This document shows, piece by piece, positions 39,520 through 50,342 of a stretch of DNA of 64,000 nucleotides (its first letter is position 1; each line of letters starts with the position of its first letter). The position numbers and the translations under genes were made by a program. The DNA comes from Erodium maritimum (lineage: Eukaryota > Streptophyta > Magnoliopsida > Geraniales > Geraniaceae), in contig OY997592.1 in the NCBI GenBank assembly GCA_963921825.1, positions 58,796,336-58,860,335 of the forward strand. The letters run 5' to 3'. The notes under the pieces are model-generated. The model was not told the DNA's origin. It saw only the letters and a program-made list of their open reading frames with translations, and searched no databases.

Positions 39520-42439
39520 TGTCACGCCCCGATTTCAGCGAACCGAACTCGGGACGCGAACTTTTAAAAACATGAACACTTGAAACCTGTTTTCAATAAA
39601 AGCTTTGACATTTCCATTTACTTCTCAAAATAATAGCATTTACAATACAAAAACGTCCCAACAAGTGGACAAGGTACAACATCCGTCACTAGACTCAACA
39701 AAAGTAAAGACCAGACTCCGCTCCAAGCTCCATGAACTTCAAGAGCTAACCTAGTCCGTCCGGTGATCAGTACCTGTAGGAAAAGCAGCTAGGGGTGAGC
39801 GTTCGCTCACCTCCACGGATAACAGACTGACTATGGCATAATTAGCAGAAAAAGCCAGTAACACTAAAACCAAACCCAACACCGGGACTACAGTCCCCAA
39901 CTCAAGTACTCAACTGACCCACAACCCGTCACCTTCCTCAACAGACTCGACACTCGATAAAAACAGTGTAGACCCAATACAACTATCGACGACCTCCTCA
40001 AGGACTCGAACGAAACGACACAACACCAAACAAGATCACAAAGGATCGCACACCAGCTGCTCAGTAACCAATCTCAATCAGGTCAGGGTTCGACCTATCG
40101 CAATTCCTCGACACGAAGTCGGATCAGGCTGTCGACCTTTCAAACTCGCAATTCCTCGACACTAAGTCGGATCAGGCTGTCGACCTTTAAAACTCGCAAT
40201 TCCTCGACACTAAGTCGGATCAGGCTGTCGACCTTTAAAACTCGCAATTCATCGACACTAAGTTGGATCAGGCTGTCGACCTTTAGAACTCGCAATTCAT
40301 CGACACTAAGTCGGATCAGGCTGTCGACCTTTAGAACTCGCAATTCATCGACACTAAGTCGGATCAGGCTGTCGACCTTTAGAACTCACCACCCCAGGTA
40401 ACCACAATCACAATCACAGGCAAGTTCAATCACACAGGCACTCAAGGCCACTCAAGACACCTCAACAGTCAAGACTCGGGTTCAACAACCCCACGGGCAC
40501 TCGCTGCCACTCAAGACACCAAATTAAATACACGGCTCTCATGGCCACCCCGACTCAACAATTAAATACGGGCTCTCAAGGCCACCCAAACTCAACAATT
40601 AAATACGGGCTCTCAAGGCCACCCAAACTCAACAATTAAATAAAGCGCACGACAACCTCCGGCATACTCGATGCCTCCAACAGTCCTAAAATCGCTAGTT
40701 TCACAAACAACCTCCGGGCATGGTCATATGCCTCCAGTAATTCAATTATCGCTAAGTTCTCTGTTCCTACGACACTACTAAGTGTCACATGCCTTTCTCT
40801 TAAACGCTACAATCCCGTATCATGCTTTTCTAATAATTAAATAAATCTACTCAACCCACGACACCCCGGTGTCACATGCAATTCTACCATTAACTTTCCC
40901 TAATCAGGGCCGAGATCCGGCTACTTTTCCCTACCTCGTATACAATCCCAAAAGCGCTCCAACAACACCCGAAGCACACTCAGTCACTCGCCGAGCTTCC
41001 CCTTGCCTCGGTCCGTAGCACGATCTAAAAGAACACAAATTTAAAGTACTTTTAAACTAGTACGAGTAAACCGAAAATTAATAAACTTAACGCCCAAACG
41101 TAACCCCGACAATGCCGATCACTCCCAAACTTCCCAAATACTCGATATTGCCGATAAAGGACCCGTAAGGGCCAGATTCGCCCGACATGGCGAATCTGCC
41201 CGGTTTTGGTTAATTGCCTTCCGGGGCTCCAAAAGTCCCCGTTTTCGTTTCTACGGTCTTAGAATATTTCAAGGAACCCAACGCACTTGACGGAATTGAA
41301 TTCCGACTTCTAAGTCAATTAATTAACGTTTAAAGTTTCCCAAAACCCGTTAATTACAACTTCTCCAATTTAATTCCAAATTTCGATTCGATTAAGGATA
41401 AAGTGGTCCGGGGGACGTTTTAAACCACCCGAACATTAAAACCCGAGCAACCGAGCACGTGGGCCCCACCCAAGAGGCTTGGCCGAGACCCTAGGGTTTG
41501 AGGGAGGGGCTCGGCCACCAAGTGGTGGCTGCTGCCACCTCCGGCCAGCCACCACATGGCCGGCCGGCCACCACCCACGGTGGCCGGAGCTCCTCCCGAG
41601 CCTCCGGTCACCGGAAAACGTGAAATTTCTCTCCCAAACACCTCTAAAACGTCTCCAACACCTCTTTAATCTCTACACAACCCTAAACCAAATTTTATAA
41701 CCAAACCCTAGCTCTTGAAAATAATCGAAACGAGAATCGGTTCGGGTATTACCGTAGAGGAGAATGAGGGGAACGGGATTGCTCTTTGCTTTGACTCGAT
41801 CCAAGGGCTCGATCACCAACCCTAGCCCAACCTTCCTTCTTCTCTCTTCTTCTCCTTCTCCTTCTCTCTCTAAAACCTCTCTTCCTCTTTCTAATTTTTA
41901 AAACAAATAACAACTAACTCCAATTCCTTTCCCTTTTACCCTATACTCGGCCAACTCACCACATCCACCCATTTTCCCTCCAAAAATTACACCACCATAT
42001 ACTTGACAAGTGTCAAGGTGGGTCCCATACCTTTTGGAAAATATCTAGTTGATATTTTCCAATCAGATTCGCGAAAAACGGACGTTTCGGGCCCCGAACG
42101 GGCACTTTTCCCAAAAATATTTTAAACTGGACGGGCTTCAAGGAAACGGCCCAACTAAGACCGCTACGACGACGGCTAAGCTTTTCGGGTCCAAAACGGT
42201 CCTCGAATGGACCAAAACGTCGCTCGGGTGACTTTTCCAGCGAAAAATCAATCTTTCCCAAAATGACCAGGAAGTTGCCCTGAGTCCCCCGTAACTCATT
42301 TTAGTCGATAACGGGGTCAACTTAAGTCCGGCATGACCCTCGGGGTCAATTTAAGTTAAGTTAAGTGTCTGTCTTAAAATTTTTAAATTTTCCTGTTTTT
42401 CGCAGGTTTGACTGACGTTGACCAGAAGTGGTTATTACA
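39520..42439 (-). mobile_element. Solo LTR, family B copy 2 (B2), inverted
   Basis: Reads TGTCACGCCCC...GGTTATTACA on the plus strand, with the 5-bp duplication TCGCA on both sides (39515-39519 and 42440-42444). It is the reverse complement of B1 over its full length, 2,920 versus 2,928 bp, with few visible differences. The different target duplications show two independent insertions rather than an inverted duplication. Conserved blocks: ACGGCTAAGCTTTTCGGG near 42173-42190, CTACTTTTCCCTACCTCG at 40921-40938, and the hairpin/pyrimidine block at about 39770-39815. Confidence 0.93.
40108..40390. repeat. 48-bp tandem repeat, six units, in B2
   Basis: The complement of the seven-unit array at 32218-32530. 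The copy-number difference is one of the main visible differences between the two family-B LTRs. Confidence 0.95.
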
Positions 42440-42543
42440 TCGCAAGTTCGCATATTACAGGTGGTTCGCACCTGATAGCGTCCCTATATATATATATATA
42501 TATAACATTGACTAAAGGAAGGGGAATACATAACAATACAAGT

Positions 42544-43573
42544 TCAATCCACATTTTCATCACGGTCCACATTTCCGTCATCATCTTTAAAGAAGTCGGA
42601 GACTGTAAGCTTGATCAGAGCATCTTCAGGGCTCACATGATCAATGAAATTTGTCTCAACGACCTTCTCTTTCCCTTGATCGAATCTTGGTATAACTTCA
42701 CCAAGTGGTTTGGTACGCGACATACACGTAACCAATGATCAGCCGCTTCACATCGATAACATATGATTTCAGCATTTCTGGGAGTATGGTTCTGTGGGCC
42801 TTTTCCTTTCTCATATAGGTTCCACTTCTGGTGGTACACCTTATCATCTCTTCTATAAGGTTGGAAATTTTTATGCCCATAGCCATGACTGCGACCACGT
42901 CCTCGACCTCGACCTCGACCTCTAAAGGGTCATCGGCCTCGTTTGGGTCCAGAGTTAACATCATATCCTGTCACATTCACTTCCGGGAATGGAGCACTGC
43001 CTACAGGGTGAGTTTGATGGTTCTTCATTAATAATTCATTGTTTTTCTCTACAACGAGCAAACAAGCAACTAGATCTGTAAATTTCTGAAAATTTCTTTC
43101 TCGATATTGTTGTTGTAGGAGCATATCGAGGGATGGAACGTGGAGAATGTTTTCTCAAGCATAGATTCGTCAGTTTTCTTCTCACCACAATTGCGAAGCT
43201 TGAAAACAATTTTAAACATGGCCGAGTTATACTCATTTACAGACTTAAAGTCCTGTAACCTGAGGTTAAACCAATCATATAGGGCACGAGGGAGAGATAT
43301 TGCTTTCATATGCTCAAATCTCTCCTTGAGCTGAACCCATAAACTAAGGGGGTCTTCGTCAACCAGATATTCAAGTCGTAGGTCTTTATGCATATGATGA
43401 CAGATTAATATTTTGGTTGAGGCTTTGTTTCTAACCGATTCGTTATTCCCTTCTTATATGAGGTCTCCAAGATTTTGGGATCTGAAGTGGATAGTTGTGT
43501 CCAGCGCCCATTCATAATAGTTCTTCTCGTCTAGTTTAAGGGGTGCATAATTAAACTTTGTCAAGTTATCCAT
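42544..43573 (-). pseudogene. Copia-3 gag, broken
   Basis: A homologue of the Copia-2 gag from its N-terminal Met (43573) to its C-terminal acidic end. It has the UBN2-like centre, a GRGRGR-type basic run near 42900-42925, and the zinc-knuckle region near 42735-42765, where CYRCEAADHWLRVC keeps the CCHC spacing. It is disrupted by an in-frame TAA near 43455 in the N-terminal part and by frameshifts near 43070-43130 and in the C-terminal half. It cannot make a full Gag. Confidence 0.82.
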
Positions 43574-44090
43574 CCTGAACATTGATCAAAATAATTTCAT
43601 GTCAGGATTATACTCGACTTCAAGTCGTTGGTATTTTATTTTGGAACTTCTGGTCCAATACATATCGGGTCTCTGGTATTATGTATTTAGAACTTCTAGT
43701 CCAACATATCATCATATTTATAAATTTCAGGCTACAAATATGTGTCCTCATAAATTTATTAACGAAATGATCGTGTTGCATTTCATAAACAAGTAGTTTT
43801 TCATTTTGGAACTTCGGGTCCAAACGTTTCGGTTTCAATGAATCTCAAATTCAAGTATTAACGATAAAATACAAGTATACAGTAAACATCAAATTTCTGA
43901 TGTGAAAGATCCAATGTATATTGGTAGTCATAAAGCATACTTATTGGAAACCATAAATAAACATATAAATGAGTATGGATCAGGTATAAACAAATTAACA
44001 GTAATTTGAAAATCTGATACCTGAACAGTAGAGCAGAATGTTTGTATTGAATAACGAATTGAGAAAACTTAACAATTAAACGGAGCGAAC

Positions 44091-44104
44091 TCGTGCTGAT
44101 AACG
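44091..44104 (-). promoter_or_regulatory. Copia-3 putative primer-binding site
   Basis: The same 14 bases as in Copia-1 and Copia-2. Downstream on the element strand they run directly into GAGTTCGCTCC, a single copy of the hairpin word that is amplified in the other two leaders. Confidence 0.6.
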
Positions 44105-44309
44105 TGTTGTAGTATAGAATAGATTACAAGCAAAACTTATACTTTTTTGATTAAGGGATACAATCCTTTTTTTTCTTATTACTTTCACTCTATGCATGTA
44201 CATTATATGTAGGCATAACCCGTAGACCTTAGTCATTAACCAAGGAATGTATGGCTGCCATGTGCTTCATAGGTGGTGGCCATTCAAACTTACACTTGTA
44301 TTTACAACA
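44105..44309 (-). repeat. Copia-3 candidate 5' LTR
   Basis: Starts TGTTGTAGTATAGAATAG and may end ATTTACAACA at 44309, giving a TG...CA unit of about 205 bp. There is no partner LTR, so the outer boundary is inferred. Confidence 0.5.
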
Positions 44310-44418
44310 AATATGTAATTTTAGTATATTGAGACTAATCCTAAATTAACAAATCTGAAAACTAACCCTAAATTAAAATCATAAATTAATAAATCTGAAA
44401 ACCCTAAATTAAAACTAA

Positions 44419-45248
44419 GGGTTAACTTCAAAAAACCGCATAAAACTATGCGTGTTTATTACCTACATACCCACTTCTATTTTTATTTCATACGACCCCC
44501 CAAACTATCCATATTTTATCACCGTTTGATATTCTGTCAATTTTTCTGTTAGTTTTTCTGAAATGACGAAAATACCCCTACCCTTATAAAACCTAATATC
44601 AACCATGACTTTCACATAATTACGAAAATGCCATTACACACAAAATAAGAAAATAAAGAAATCAAAATTAATTTTTATTTATTTTCAGAAAATAAGAAAA
44701 AATAGTTATTTTATTTATTTATTTTCAGAAAATAAGAAAAAATAATTATTTTTTATTTATTTTCATAAATAAGAAAAAAAATTATTTATTTATTTATTTT
44801 CAGAAAATAAGAAATAATTATTTTTTATATGCTGAAAGTAAATAAAAAATAATTATTTTTTCTTATTTCCTTATTTTTTGAAAATAAATAATAATTATTA
44901 TTATTTCTTCTTATTTCTGAAAATAAATAAAAATAATTATTGTTCTTATTTTCTTAAAATAAATAAATAAATAACTATTTTTTATTATTTTATGAAAATA
45001 AATATAAATTTATTTTGATTTCTTAATTTTCTTATTTTATGTGAATGACATTTTCATAATTATGTGAAAGTCATGGTTGATATTAGGGTTTATAAGGGTA
45101 TGTGTATTTTCGTCATTTTAGAAAAAACTAACAGAAAATCAAACGGTGATAAAATATGGATAGTTTGGGGGTCGTATGAAATAAAAATAGAAGTGGGTAT
45201 GTAGGTAATAAACGCGTATAGTTTTATGCGGCTTTTTGAAGTTAACCC
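44419..45248. mobile_element. FB2: foldback Mutator-like MITE
   Basis: An 830-bp near-perfect inverted repeat. The left arm starts GGGTTAACTTCAAAAAACCG and the right arm ends with the complement. Arms of about 240 bp enclose an AT-rich core of repeated TTATTTATTTTCAGAAAATAAG words that are themselves self-complementary. The flanking 9-bp duplication TAAAACTAA (44410-44418 and 45249-45257) is perfect and of Mutator-superfamily size. No coding sequence. Confidence 0.9.
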
Positions 45249-45257
45249 TAAAACTAA

Positions 45258-45717
45258 TCCTAAATCAACAATCTCAAAATTAACTTGAATTAAATCCTAA
45301 TTTAACCTAGAATATGAAAAAAAAAATCCTAAAATCAAACCCTAAAATTGAACCTTAAACTTGTACTTACCTTGCTCGGTGGCAGTCAGAGGTGGAAGCC
45401 GGTGACAAAGGCGGAGGCGGAGGCGGAGGATTGTGGCTGATGCAGCGAGAAGAATGACGACGTTGGGGCGTAGATCGTCTGTGGAAGGGAGACGCTCGAG
45501 ACGACGTGGCCTTCAGAGGAGTAGGGATGACACCAATGGACAAAGCGCCTGGGATGGCGGAAAAAGAGAGATAAAGAGGAGAAATAAGGAAACTGAGGGA
45601 GATAGTAGCAATTCTGGATCCTAATAAGGGTTTCATCACCGACGAAATAAAGTTGGTCAGACATGAAACTATAAGTGGTACGACGCCATTTTGATTTCGA
45701 CACTTATAATTTTTTTT
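45258..45717. other. Unassigned, possible captured gene fragment
   Basis: The minus strand has overlapping Ser/Pro-rich frames at 45367-45703. One has a Pro-rich run encoded by GGCGGAGGCGGAGG-type sequence at about 45410-45430. I recognise no domain. It lies next to the TNP2 fragment, so it may be part of a decayed CACTA element. Confidence 0.3.
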
Positions 45718-45729
45718 TTTGATATCAGA

Positions 45730-46245
45730 CTATTCATTACCTACCAAATGATGATTTAGACGAAATATTCGATCGGTAATGAAATTAATGAACTTGTTGT
45801 TCAAGATTCCAGCAGAGCTAGTTGGATAACATATCATTGCAATTCTATTGAGCACTTCTTTATGCTCATTTGGCATGACCGTGTAGTTAACATGTGACAT
45901 GAAAATCTTTAGTTCAGCTGTTTGGGGCCATAGTTGTTTATGCACACATTTGTCCTCCCACTTTCTTCTTTCTGGCAAGTCATCATTGGTTTTATCAAAC
46001 AAGTTCAATAGTGTTCCAACAACATTGTTGCACACATTTTTCTCAATGTGCATAACGTCTAATGCGTGTCTTGTTTGTAACTTGTTCCAATATTGGAGGT
46101 CCTAAAATATCGACACATGCGTCCAACACATCTTTTTCTGCCTAAGATTATTTGAACGAGCAATCCTTGGATGTAATGATTGTTCAGGATAATGTTCCTC
46201 GTTAAGCATTATGACTTTGTAAACTTTACAACCTAGACGCAAGGA
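45730..46245 (-). pseudogene. CACTA (En/Spm) TNP2-type transposase fragment
   Basis: The minus-strand frame contains MHIEKNVCNNVVGTLLN (46053 down) and, directly upstream in the same frame, DLQYWNKLQTRHALDV. Together these are the signature junction of TNP2 transposases. The C-terminal part continues with the HKQLWPQ, YTVMPNEHKEVL and FRLNHHL-like elements of the adjacent DUF4218-type region. A stop before the DLQYW segment breaks the upstream frame, and the N-terminal two thirds of the transposase are missing. Confidence 0.8.
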
Positions 46246-46298
46246 TTATAATGTTCTTTTCTTCCTCCCTTCGATATTGTAGTAATACTTCACAGTGT

Positions 46299-46306
46299 GA
46301 TTGGTC

Positions 46307-46367
<61 letters not shown>

Positions 46368-46374
46368 ACCAATC
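46299..46374. repeat. (AT)n microsatellite inside a 10-bp inverted repeat
   Basis: GATTGGTCAT (46299-46308) and its complement ATGACCAATC (46365-46374) flank about 56 bp of alternating AT. The whole could extrude as a cruciform. No gene is associated. Confidence 0.9.
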
Positions 46375-46767
46375 TTAATATGTAAAGCAACATAGGTCTG
46401 AATCTTGGGGAGCACGTCTTTATAATTATTTCTGTTGACTTTAAGGTCGATGATAAAAATAAACAAAATCCTGATTTTAATTTGGCGAATATTAAAAAAA
46501 CAATCAAAATTAAAATTGGGCCAACATGTAGCATCCACAATTCCATATTCAAAACCCTCTTTCTTAGGGCTAAAGGGTAAGGGTCGGTCTTTTTGTCCCC
46601 AATCTCTCTCAACCATAGGAAGACCCTAATTCAGAATCATAATTATTCTTCGGAATCTTCTCTTTCCCTTTTACCTTTTCTGCATACAAAATTCTATTTT
46701 TTTAATCCCAGATTAATTTCACCAAAAAAAAACTTCCTCTTTTGTTCTATCTTCATCTTCCACCGCC

Positions 46768-49272
46768 ATGGAAACCGCCGTTGAAAGGAACGCCGACCAG
46801 CTGTTGAGCTCTCTCTCCATCCTCCATATTGACGATCAGGTTCATCTTCTAATTTCTCTTCATGATTGGGTGTAAAAATTTATTATTGTGGTTGATAGTT
46901 TCATCTAGGAGCATTTGTTGAAACTGTAGGTCGTGGAAGAGATGGGGATTTTAGTTTAGGGTTGAGGTTGTTGCCTTTGACCTTATGGAGATGACAATGT
47001 GTTAAGGGAATTTTATTTGTATATTTTGATGGAATGCATATTATGGGTATTTTGTGACCTGTGATTTGATCCGTTTTGGGGTCTAAAAATATGTTGTTTT
47101 GTTGAATTTATGTGTTGATGTTTAATTATTGGTTATGGTTGTATGTGATCCCAGGAAAGAATGCTGGTTCCAAGTGAGGGTGACAGAGTGGGGTGTGGTA
47201 GTCATAGCGAGGTTTGTTCAATTTGCTTGGACAAAATCGTTCTTCAGGAGACTGCCCTTGTAAAAGGTTGCGAGCACGCCTACTGGTTTGTCTGACCAAT
47301 CTTTTTGTCCATGTTCGATTTGCTCTACTGCCCAATTTTTGTTTTGTTTCTGATTTGTAGGTTTTGTGGATTTTGAGTTGTTGGTGGTATAATTTAGTTT
47401 TGGGCCTTACATTGCAAACTTGTTAGAGCTTTTGGGTTGAGAGGGATTGTTTTAGTTCTCTTCTAGGAATTGTTTCTCACCCTTAGCCATGAACCTGTGC
47501 TGTTTCAGGAGAAGATAGTTAGTAACCATCTAATAAAGATGTAAAATTATAAATGCTTAGTTATAAAACACGCACTTGAGTGAGTTCTTGTTCTTCGTAG
47601 TTCTGTTTATCAAGAAATAAGAATGGTTGGTGCATTGTTTTTAGTAAACTGAAATAGTATGACTTGTACGACCTGATTTGCTTGTCTGCTCAAGTACAAG
47701 TCATAGAAACTCAAGTTGGCAGTGGTTCTATATCATGTGCATTGCGAATGACAATTGCTTTGCATATGCTTGGTCCTTTTGAGTGTATTGTAGGATAAAA
47801 TAATTGAAGGGATTAAGGACGAGTAAAAGACCTATGGTACGAAATGGATTGTACTACCTGCCTTCAATTCTTGCAACTTTGTATTAATTGGTCGGTCGAA
47901 ACTGTTCCCGGTGCTTTATTGCAACAACTGTGTCTGCTTGCGCTACCTTTAATGTATTGCCCATTGCTGCTTCTGCTTCTATCATAATAATCTCTCCATT
48001 GTGGAAAGTTAGAATTTTATTTATTGGAAGGATCAAATGGACTTGGTTGAATTCAACCATTGTTGATAATTTTAGTGGGATGCCTTTTGGATATTGATGG
48101 TTGCTCTTTCTTGTTATCTGTTTGTAGTGTTTCATGTATCCTTCAATGGGCATCATTCAAGGAGGGTAAACCGACATGCCCTCAATGCAAACATCCATTC
48201 GAGTCCCTTCATATTCATCGGTCTCTTGATGGCAGGTGACAATATATTTATTGCCTCTTGTTTTCTTTTGATGACTCCATTTGGATACACTTGTATTTTC
48301 TTGTCCGCTTTATTTGCTCAATGAAATAAGAATTCACAATTAGACTATGCCCTATAAAATCAAGGGCTGATTGTAAAAAAGTACCCTGAGGTATTTACTT
48401 TTTTGCAAATTGTAGCCTTCTTCTTTGATAATGGCAAAAAAGTGCCCAAAACTTGTCTTTTTGTTGCACTATAGAAAATTGTTTCAAAGTGACGACTTTT
48501 CTCGATTTTTTAAGTAAAAAGCAAAAATGGAACATTTTCACGAAGAGGAAGAAAATTAAGGGAGACGAAAATTCTGGATTTTTTGCATTTAACTTGCTAT
48601 TTTGTATATTTCTAATTGCAAGGGTAAAATCATCATTTCGAAACACTTGCAACAAAAGGACAAGTTTAAGGCATTTATTCCATTATCAAAGAGGACTACG
48701 ATTTGCTAAAAGTGAATACATCGGGGTACTTTTTTTTTGTAATTATCCCTGAAGTCAACTTAGAATCAAGTGATATTGATCTCATGCTATTTGAGTTTTA
48801 TCATGTCATCTTTTAAGCACCTTTTTTGTGCTTTGCCAGTATCCATGACTACATGTTTGAGGAGAGTGTGTGCCTGCTTCTTAGAGCATCATGGTTTCAA
48901 CTTATAACCAAAGAATACAACAAAAATAATCAAACCATACGTGATGAACTAGAAGAGTATTATCGTTACTATCAATACGAAGAGGATGATGTAGATGATG
49001 ATTTAGATGAAGCTTACTTTGGGAGCCCATCAAGTCTTCGTGTTGGCAACCAAAGATGGGGCGATAATGGGTATGTGAGAGCCGGTCGCCAAGAGGCACA
49101 TCCAAATGTCCAGGGCTTGAGTGCCGGTTCATCATCAAGGGAACCAAAGAAAAAAGAACCAGTCAAGGACACAACGGGGCGGAGGGCAAAGAGGGCCCTT
49201 AAGAGGGAAGCTGCAGACAAGGCCGCTGCAGCCAAACATGAACAGCTTCTGGCTAGGTTGGGCCGCAACTGA
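46768..49272 (+). CDS. RING-finger (C3HC4-type) protein, putative E3 ubiquitin ligase, four exons
   Basis: Exons by splice-site reading: 46768-46839, 47155-47285, 48128-48235 and 48840-49272 (247 codons plus stop; all introns GT-AG). Residues 1-24 are METAVERNADQLLSSLSILH-like. The RING domain spans exons 2-3: CSICLDKIVL, CEHAYCVSCI, then CPQC. Exon 4 carries a conserved SIHDYMFEESVCLLLRASWF segment, an acidic Glu/Asp/Tyr-rich stretch, the RWGDNGYVRAGRQEA motif, and a basic RRAKRALKREAADKAAAAK tail. From memory this layout matches an uncharacterised plant RING/U-box superfamily family of about 250 residues. The expected role is recruiting an E2 for ubiquitin transfer; substrates are unknown. 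The start was chosen because it gives the acidic N-terminus and a preceding pyrimidine-rich leader. Intron 3 contains an old foldback MITE. Confidence 0.88.
48364..48749. mobile_element. FB3: old foldback MITE in intron 3 of the RING gene
   Basis: 386 bp with arms of about 100 bp. The left arm GGGCTGATTGTAAAAAAGTA mirrors the complement of the right end, GGGATAATTACAAAAAAAAA. The flanking 9-mers TAAAATCAA (48355-48363) and TGAAGTCAA (48750-48758) match at seven of nine positions, as expected for an old Mutator-type duplication. It does not touch the splice sites of the 48236-48839 intron. Confidence 0.72.
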
Positions 49273-50342
49273 TCCATGTTCTTGAGGCTAACACAAATTA
49301 ATCTGTGCCCTCGTAAAGTTTAGATCTGTTTGGTTTGTTTTGACTTGAGCAATTGCTTCGATACTCTGTAATTTTTCTGGTATGGATCCAGTTCTGAAAT
49401 TGGCATTGCTTATACATATTGACAATTTCCATGGATGGAACTGTTCAAATGGGTCCTGATTTTTTGTACCTAATTTAGCCGTTACTTAACTATGTAGTTT
49501 GAATGAGGTTGTATACAGATTATATAGATGGGACTTTTCATTGTTCATTCTCAGGTGCTTTTTGGCCTCTTGGCCTTCTGATATTTTCTGTTTACTTTCC
49601 CCTCAATTTAAAGTTAAAACACACATTTTATGTTACTGGATATTGACTTTTGTAAACTGTAGTATTCTTTTTTTCTGGTAATGATAAGAAAATGTCTTGT
49701 CTTATACATATGATCATTTAAAGACATCAAATGAATAAACTAGAAATGAAAAAAAACTTCAAACTCCTTAAAATAGGAATGGTGATAATTACATGTATAT
49801 TAGATGATCATTGTATGAACACAACATGGTAAAACAAACAAATGATAATTACAAAACTAAAATTATCATTTCATATAATTAAGAATCAAGAACAAAAATG
49901 GTTTTTTGCACTTACCATTATAGTTTCATGGTAAAAACTCAAGTTGATAATTGAAGGTTTAATTATAATTATATTCCAACACATAAAATTTTGAAATCGA
50001 AGGCATATTGGTCTTTTCATAGTTGTTTGAGACGGTTAGACGATACAAACAGAAAATTATCACATATATATCACGGGTTACGATATACATAACGAATATA
50101 TGACACATCTTTATCTTTACTATCACGGGTTCCGATATACATAACGAATATATTTCATCGATGTTTTAGGAAATTTTCCACGGAAAAAAAGAGAGGAGAA
50201 AAGACATCCAATTTTCAAATGCATTCCAACTTATTACTGGTATAAACAATAACTTGTATCGACTTATATTTATCTTCTTTAACATAACCTTTTCTAATTT
50301 AAGCATATATAGGAACCTTACTATATATATTGTTGGCAATGT
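49273..50342. other. Intergenic region between convergent RING and NPC genes
   Basis: It holds the 3' untranslated regions of both genes and no credible frame. CACGGGTT then CCGATATACATAACGAATATAT is partly duplicated (about 50072-50100 and 50122-50152). Confidence 0.5.

Larger units (their letters stand above)
42510..44309 (-). mobile_element. Copia-3: 5' fragment of a Ty1/copia element (LTR, leader, gag)
   Basis: From right to left: a candidate 5' LTR (44105-44309), the CGTTATCAGCACGA primer-binding site, a leader similar to that of Copia-1, and a gag pseudogene. Protease, integrase, reverse transcriptase and the 3' LTR are absent. The left boundary lies near an (AT)n tract at 42487-42503, about 50 bp from the inserted solo LTR B2. 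Whether the rest was deleted or displaced cannot be seen. Confidence 0.75.

Noticed and set aside
30203..42439. One large inverted duplication including B1 and B2
   Set aside because: The two LTRs have different 5-bp target duplications and unrelated flanks, so they are separate insertions.
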